Assembly (NCBI RefSeq): GCF_028435365.1
Contig: NZ_JAGTJJ010000102.1
Span: forward strand, 1 to 25,295
Direction: 5' to 3'
Length of the DNA stretch: 25,295 nt
Source of the DNA: Polyangium jinanense
GTDB lineage: Bacteria > Myxococcota > Polyangia > Polyangiales > Polyangiaceae
Both the position numbers and the translations under genes were made by a program. Below are positions 21,953-25,295 of the stretch, piece after piece (the stretch's first letter is position 1; the number at the start of each line of letters is the position of its first letter). The notes under the pieces were generated by a model. The model made no database searches. It had not been told where the DNA came from and worked only from the letters and a program-made list of their open reading frames with translations.

Positions 21953-22516
21953 ATGGACCGGGCCGAGGAAGCAGAGCTCGTCGCACGCCTCCGCAAGGGC
22001 GACAAGGCGGCGCTGCGGGTGGTGTACGCGTCGTTCTCGGACCGGATCTTCGGCTTCCTCCTGCGGCTCGCGCGGAGGCGCGACGTGGCCGAGGATCTGC
22101 ACCAGGAGACCTGGGTGTCCGTGGCCCGCCACGCCGAACGGCTCGCGGACGGGACGGATCTCGCGGCGTGGCTGTTCACGATCGCCCGGAACAAGTTCCG
22201 GTCGTGGCGGCGCTGGGCCGCGCTGGATTTCACGCGGCTTTCGTTCGATGCGGAGGGCGCCGAGCCGGAGGGGCCATCGGCGCGTCCGGACGCGGGGGAC
22301 GAGATCGTCGCGCTGGAGAAGGCGCTCGAAGCGTTGCCCATGGCCCACCGCGAGGTGCTCTTGCTCGTGGGGGTCGAGGGGCTCGAACCGAAGCAGGCCG
22401 CGGAGGTGCTCGGGATCCAGCCCGAGGCCTTCCGGCAAAGGCTGTCGCGGGCGCGCGCGGCGCTCGCCGAAAAGCTCGATGGACCGGCGCGGAAAGACGC
22501 CGCCGTGATAGGATGA
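21953..22516 (+). CDS. ECF RNA polymerase sigma factor
   Basis: A 187-residue sigma factor. Region 2: LVARLRKGDKAALRVVYASF, SDRIFGFLLRLARRRDVAED, LHQETWVSVARHAERLADGT, then the DLAAWLFTIARNKFRSWRR block. Region 4: LPMAHREVLLLVGVEGLEPK, QAAEVLGIQPEAFRQRLSRA. ATG 21953 is preceded by GAGGGGG at a good distance. It is followed nine bases on by a small one-helix membrane protein, the usual place of an anti-sigma factor. Such pairs control envelope or oxidative stress genes. Confidence 0.93.
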   Translation: MDRAEEAELVARLRKGDKAALRVVYASFSDRIFGFLLRLARRRDVAEDLHQETWVSVARHAERLADGTDLAAWLFTIARNKFRSWRRWAALDFTRLSFDAEGAEPEGPSARPDAGDEIVALEKALEALPMAHREVLLLVGVEGLEPKQAAEVLGIQPEAFRQRLSRARAALAEKLDGPARKDAAVIG

Positions 22517-22525
22517 GGTGAAACG

Positions 22526-22789
22526 ATGAACGGCCGTGACGACGATCCGCTCCTCGAAAAACTCCGCGGTTTGCCCGCGCCGTCGCTCGCGCCCGCGCGT
22601 CGGGCGAAGACGCTCGATGCGGCGGAGGCGGCGCTCGGAGGAAAACGGCGCGCAGGCTTTCGGTGGCCTGAGTTCGCGGTCGCGTCGGTGCTGGCGCTGG
22701 CGGGCGCGCTTTATACCGTCGAATCGTTTGCCCGGATCGGGCACATTTATGGGCGGCCCGCGGTCGCGGCCGCGGACGGAACCCAGTAA
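22526..22789 (+). CDS. Small single-span membrane protein, putative anti-sigma factor
   Basis: An 87-residue protein, ATG 22526 with GAGGTG upstream. The N-terminal 50 residues are cytoplasmic and charged (LLEKLRGLPAPSLAPARRAK, TLDAAEAALGGKRRAG). One membrane segment follows (FAVASVLALAGALYTVESFA) and a short outside tail. No zinc-binding H-x3-C-x2-C motif is present, so the anti-sigma call rests on position and topology. It ends base-to-base with the convergent DUF2452 gene. Confidence 0.6.
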   Translation: MNGRDDDPLLEKLRGLPAPSLAPARRAKTLDAAEAALGGKRRAGFRWPEFAVASVLALAGALYTVESFARIGHIYGRPAVAAADGTQ

Positions 22790-23287
22790 TCAGCCTTCCG
22801 AGAGGAGCTTCTGCACGAGCGCGCGTCCCTCGGGGGTCCGGTCGCGCTCGGCATTCGCGCCGTTCATCGGCGTCCAGCTCATGTCGACTTCGAGGCGATA
22901 AGAGCCTTCGAATGCGTGCGGGGGCGAGCCGCCCCATTCTGCGGGCGAGAGCATCGAGAAATAAAGGTCGTCCTCGCTGCGCCGATAAAGGTGGTAGACG
23001 CGGCCGGGGATCTTGCGGAAGTTGCAACGCGCGCGGTGCAGGCGCGCCGAGATGCGCGCTTCGTCGAGCAGGCGGCGCGCCTCTTCCTGGAGCGCGCGCA
23101 TCTGGTCGCGGATGACCTCGAGCTTGCCCCCGACGACCATGCCGAGCGCCTGATCGGCTTTTTCGATCTCCTGGGCCATGTCGACCAGGTCGATGCGCGC
23201 AGCGAGCCGGCTCGTGGGGTAAGGGACGGCGCGGGTCGTGGCGAGCTCGGCCGAGGGGGTGGCTTTCGGGTCGTCTTCGAGGGCCAT
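22790..23287 (-). CDS. DUF2452 family protein
   Basis: A 165-residue protein matching the DUF2452 pattern: AVPYPTSRLAARIDLVDMAQ, EIEKADQALGMVVGGKLEVI, RDQMRALQEEARRLLDEARI, then LHRARCNFRKIPGRVYHLYR, FSMLSPAEWGG, HAFEGSYRLEVDMSWTP. The family is uncharacterised; the helical first half and compact aromatic second half are both present. ATG 23287 precedes this core closely; the frame is open upstream but arginine-rich. A soluble cytoplasmic protein. Confidence 0.85.
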   Translation of the reverse strand: MALEDDPKATPSAELATTRAVPYPTSRLAARIDLVDMAQEIEKADQALGMVVGGKLEVIRDQMRALQEEARRLLDEARISARLHRARCNFRKIPGRVYHLYRRSEDDLYFSMLSPAEWGGSPPHAFEGSYRLEVDMSWTPMNGANAERDRTPEGRALVQKLLSEG

Positions 23288-23403
23288 GGTGCGGGTTCGG
23301 AGGCTCGTCTGCCTCTTCGAGGTGGTACCCTCGGCGTGGGCGCGATGCAACCTGCACGCCCGCGGACGCGCACCGGGCGTGGGAAGGGGCGGCAATGCGG
23401 CCG

Positions 23404-24162
23404 TCAGTCGTCGTCCTCGGTCGCCGCGAGCGGCGCGATCAGGATCCGCGTGACGATCGAGAGCTCGCCTTTCCCCCAATCGGTCATCGAAGAAAGCTTG
23501 ACCCTTTGCGATGGCGTGGACCATCGCGCGTCGAGCAGGTAGCGCGAGGCAACCGCGTTCGTGTCGTTTTTGTGCACGCGTCCGCCCTTGCGAACGCGGA
23601 TAGGCGCGCCGAAGAGGAGCGTCAGATCGTTCATCGTCGCGTGCGCCTTGGCGGCGACTTCGCGCGTCGCTTGCTCGTGATCGTCCGGTGACGCTCCGCC
23701 CAGCGTGTTCTTGTCGACGGCGCGGTACTCCTCGAAGGACAGGCGCGAGAGACAGCCGTACGTGATGTCGAAGTTCCAATCGCCTCGAAGCCCGTTGACC
23801 ATCGCATGGAAGTGCCAGTCCCCGTCGCTATCGGTCTCGGTGCTCGTCGGATCGTGCTCCAAGACGCGGACGATCTCTTCGCGCGTCATGCCGAGCCGGA
23901 TCTCACCGCTCTGGAGCTTCTGAAACAAGTCGATCCCTGATGGGGTCAGCCGGCGCCATCCGAGCGTGATCGGGATCTTGATCGCGGCTGTGGTGGGCGG
24001 CGTCGGCGTCGGCGACGTCGTCGACGTCGACGTCGGCGTCGGCGTCGGCGTGATTGGGACTTCGGGCGCGGCTGCGGTGGATGGTGGCGGCGACGAAGGT
24101 GCCGGTGGGGATGCGCAGCCGAAGCCGAGCACCCACGCGATGAGCAAGTATTGGCGGCGCAT
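23404..24162 (-). CDS. Lipoprotein with Pro/Thr linker
   Basis: A 252-residue protein. ATG 24162 gives a lipoprotein signal: MRRQYLLIAWVLGFGC, cysteine 16 as anchor. A linker of alternating Thr, Pro and Ser follows (residues 32-60), coded by short GTCGGC/GACGTC repeats. The globular part begins near residue 65: ITLGWRRLTPSGIDLFQKLQ, LGMTREEIVRVLEHDPTSTE (a SmpA/BamE-like helix opening), DWHFHAMVNGLRGDWNFDIT, and a strand-rich end. The LGMTREEIVRVLE segment recalls outer-membrane assembly lipoproteins of the BamE fold, but the rest does not confirm it. Periplasmic, membrane-anchored. Confidence 0.75.
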   Translation of the reverse strand: MRRQYLLIAWVLGFGCASPPAPSSPPPSTAAAPEVPITPTPTPTSTSTTSPTPTPPTTAAIKIPITLGWRRLTPSGIDLFQKLQSGEIRLGMTREEIVRVLEHDPTSTETDSDGDWHFHAMVNGLRGDWNFDITYGCLSRLSFEEYRAVDKNTLGGASPDDHEQATREVAAKAHATMNDLTLLFGAPIRVRKGGRVHKNDTNAVASRYLLDARWSTPSQRVKLSSMTDWGKGELSIVTRILIAPLAATEDDD

Positions 24163-24309
24163 CAAGCGATATCCTGGAGGTACTCTGCCCTCACTCCTCC
24201 CGGTCGTATAGGTCAAGCCCATGGCGCTCGCCGCCCCCGCCGCTCCGCACCCCGCCCCTGCGGGACCGCCACCGCACCCGGCTCGGGTCGAAATCCCGCT
24301 GATTCGCCC

Positions 24310-24747
24310 CTATCCCGGTGTGGCACGCGATGCGGCGGACCGTGCCCGCTTCATGGCGGCGAGACGGTTGAAGCTGCCGAAGGTGCGTTTGAGCTTGCGC
24401 ACTGCGATCCGGATGGCCTTGGCCTCCTCCGCGGTGAGCTCGAGCGCGTCACGCACGGCAAAGACGCCGAGGCCGAATGGCTCGACGTGGTCGCCCGCCT
24501 GCGAAAATACGTCGAATACCGCGCCATGAACGGCGACGCGGAGACGCGCCTCGAATGCAAGGCGCTCATCGCCCCCCTGCAAGACGCGCTCGACCGCGCG
24601 AACGCCGCCGCCGCGAGCCGCGCGACGCGACAGCGGAAAAAGAGCGCGGAACAACAAGCCGGCGTGAGCAGGGCCGGCGCGGTCGGCTCCAGGCGACGAA
24701 GCGCTGGCTCCCGCCGCGCCCGCGCCTATGCTTGAGGCACAACCCAA
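24310..24747 (-). CDS. Possible HTH-like minus-strand frame (uncertain)
   Basis: Between about 24510 and 24310 the minus strand has excellent third-position GC and a very protein-like text: HVEPFGLGVFAVRDALELTA, EEAKAIRIAVRKLKRTFGSF, NRLAAMKRARS. The block LTAEEAxxIRxAVRxLxRxFGSF resembles the first helices of small HTH proteins common in myxobacteria. The sequence stops shortly after, so the recognition helix is missing or frame-shifted. Upstream of about 24510 this frame is less convincing and the plus strand looks better. Start not determined. Confidence 0.3.
   Translation of the reverse strand: MGCASSIGAGAAGASASSPGADRAGPAHAGLLFRALFPLSRRAARGGGVRAVERVLQGGDERLAFEARLRVAVHGAVFDVFSQAGDHVEPFGLGVFAVRDALELTAEEAKAIRIAVRKLKRTFGSFNRLAAMKRARSAASRATPG
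24487..24735 (+). CDS. Possible plus-strand helical protein (uncertain)
   Basis: From about 24460 the plus frame ending at 24735 has almost only G or C in third positions and reads as a charged helix: DVVARLRKYVEYRAMNGDAE, TRLECKALIAPLQDALDRAN, ending in a basic Ala/Arg tail. GTG 24487 is one possible start; upstream of about 24400 the same frame loses coding character. It competes with the minus-strand frame at the same place; one of the two, or a frame-broken gene, must be real. Confidence 0.28.
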   Translation: MVARLRKYVEYRAMNGDAETRLECKALIAPLQDALDRANAAAASRATRQRKKSAEQQAGVSRAGAVGSRRRSAGSRRARAYA

Positions 24748-24761
24748 CGCCGGAGCGCCCC

Positions 24762-25115
24762 ATGCCCCGCTTTCTCGCCGTCTACACCATGAAGCCGGAA
24801 GACATCGCCGCCTTCCGCGCGCGCCCCAAGTCCGAGCAGGAGGCGATCGATAAGGTCGGCCTGAAGGCGTGGGAGGAGTGGCGTAAGCGCAACGCCGCCG
24901 CGATCGTCGCGACCGACGTCATGGTCGGCAAGACCAAGCGCGTCACCAAGTCCGGCATCGCCGATGCGCAGAACCAGATCGCTGGCTTTGTCATCGTCGA
25001 AGCCGCCGACATCGCCGCCGCCGCCGGCCTCTTCCAGGACCACCCGCACATCACCGTCTTCCCCGGCGACGGGATCGATGTCATGCCCGTCGTCACGGGG
25101 CCGCCGGAGGACTAG
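24762..25115 (+). CDS. YciI-like (YCII-related) protein
   Basis: A 117-residue protein, ATG 24762 with GGAGC just before. It reads as a dimeric alpha/beta-barrel-type small protein: MPRFLAVYTMKPEDIAAFRA, KVGLKAWEEWRKRNAAAIVA, TDVMVGKTKRVTKSGIADAQ, NQIAGFVIVEAADIAAAAGL, FQDHPHITVFPGDGIDVMPV. The layout (first strand, WxxW helix, a GxTK strand, xGFxIVEA strand, DHPH-type end) fits YCII-related proteins, whose biochemical role is mostly unknown. Codons end nearly always in C or G. It is followed by a terminator. Confidence 0.75.
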   Translation: MPRFLAVYTMKPEDIAAFRARPKSEQEAIDKVGLKAWEEWRKRNAAAIVATDVMVGKTKRVTKSGIADAQNQIAGFVIVEAADIAAAAGLFQDHPHITVFPGDGIDVMPVVTGPPED

Positions 25116-25177
25116 CCGCCATGAAGAGCGGGACGGGGTGCCCTAGTTTGAACTCGCCGCCTGCCCTAACTAACAAT

Positions 25178-25200
25178 CCCCCGGCAAAGCCGGGGGGTTT
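25178..25200 (+). terminator. Terminator after the YciI-like gene
   Basis: CCCCCGGC-AAA-GCCGGGGG (25178-25196), a perfect 8-bp stem with a 3-base loop, followed by GTTTC. Strong hairpin with a short T-run, 62 bases after the stop codon. Confidence 0.75.
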
Positions 25201-25209
25201 CGATGTGTG

Positions 25210-25274
25210 AGCCGCTAAAAGCGGCTGATTTACGGGCCGCTCGCGAGCGGCCTTCGGAGCCACCTTAAGGTGGC
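25210..25274. repeat. Three further palindromes in a row
   Basis: AGCCGC-TAAAA-GCGGCT (25210-25226), the 18-base palindrome GGCCGCTCGCGAGCGGCC (25235-25252) and the 16-base palindrome GCCACCTTAAGGTGGC (25259-25274). With the terminator just before, this makes four hairpins in under 100 bases. Confidence 0.8.
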
Positions 25275-25284
25275 GCTCGATCCT

Positions 25285-25295
25285 ACAGGAGGCGG
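25285..25295 (+). promoter_or_regulatory. Strong Shine-Dalgarno at the window edge
   Basis: AGGAGG (25288-25293) ends the window. It suggests that a plus-strand gene starts just outside, with the palindrome array as its leader. Confidence 0.45.

Noticed and set aside
21053..22744. Minus-strand frame of 563 codons across the MITE and sigma factor
   Set aside because: It crosses three convincing genes and a MITE with low-complexity text only.

Overview
The window is very GC-rich chromosomal DNA with long overlapping open frames, many lipoproteins with Ala/Ser/Pro linkers, two ECF-type sigma factors and several large intergenic hairpins. This fits a myxobacterium, most likely of the Polyangium/Sorangium group; that placement is inferred from style and composition, since there is no rRNA or other marker gene.

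Layout. Positions 1-650 hold a GC-poor patch with gene remnants. Next come an outer-membrane barrel-like protein (651-1565), a frame-broken IS91-type transposase remnant (about 1880-2540), two lipoprotein genes (the second split over two frames), and a GC-poor gene of unknown function (3785-4708, minus strand) lying between two copies of a dispersed repeat. A minus-strand pair (5228-6245) encodes an ECF-like sigma factor and an unknown partner.

From about 6.3 to 15.25 kb the window looks like an integrative element. Its left part is a tightly overlapping three-gene operon: a stand-alone colicin E3-type ribonuclease domain (6778-7011), a small acidic protein in antitoxin position (7004-7333) and an ImmA/IrrE-type zinc peptidase (7306-8310). 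A 65-bp tandem repeat lies upstream and resembles part of the toxin gene. After this come an HTH regulator with a likely operator, a small unknown protein, a region whose coding signal jumps frame, an array of GGGAACG repeats spaced by one helical turn, an unknown gene, three tandem 18-bp palindromes, an HTH protein, an excisionase-like protein, a primase-polymerase/RepA-like helicase and a tyrosine integrase. No capsid, tail or terminase gene is visible, so the element resembles a satellite or integrative mobilisable element rather than a whole prophage. Its right end appears to cut off the 5' part of a chromosomal zinc-metalloprotease gene.

From 15.25 kb on, the DNA is ordinary chromosome: a LysR regulator divergent from an MBL-fold hydrolase with a shared palindromic operator, a SAM methyltransferase, a membrane protein, a CsbD-like stress protein, a long unknown protein ending in a MITE-like insertion, a small membrane protein divergent from an ECF sigma/anti-sigma-like pair, a DUF2452 protein, a lipoprotein, a poorly resolved coding stretch, and a YciI-like protein followed by four consecutive hairpins. 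Several genes change frame in GC-rich tracts (3.39, 9.4-10.0, 24.4 kb), which may be decay or sequence error.
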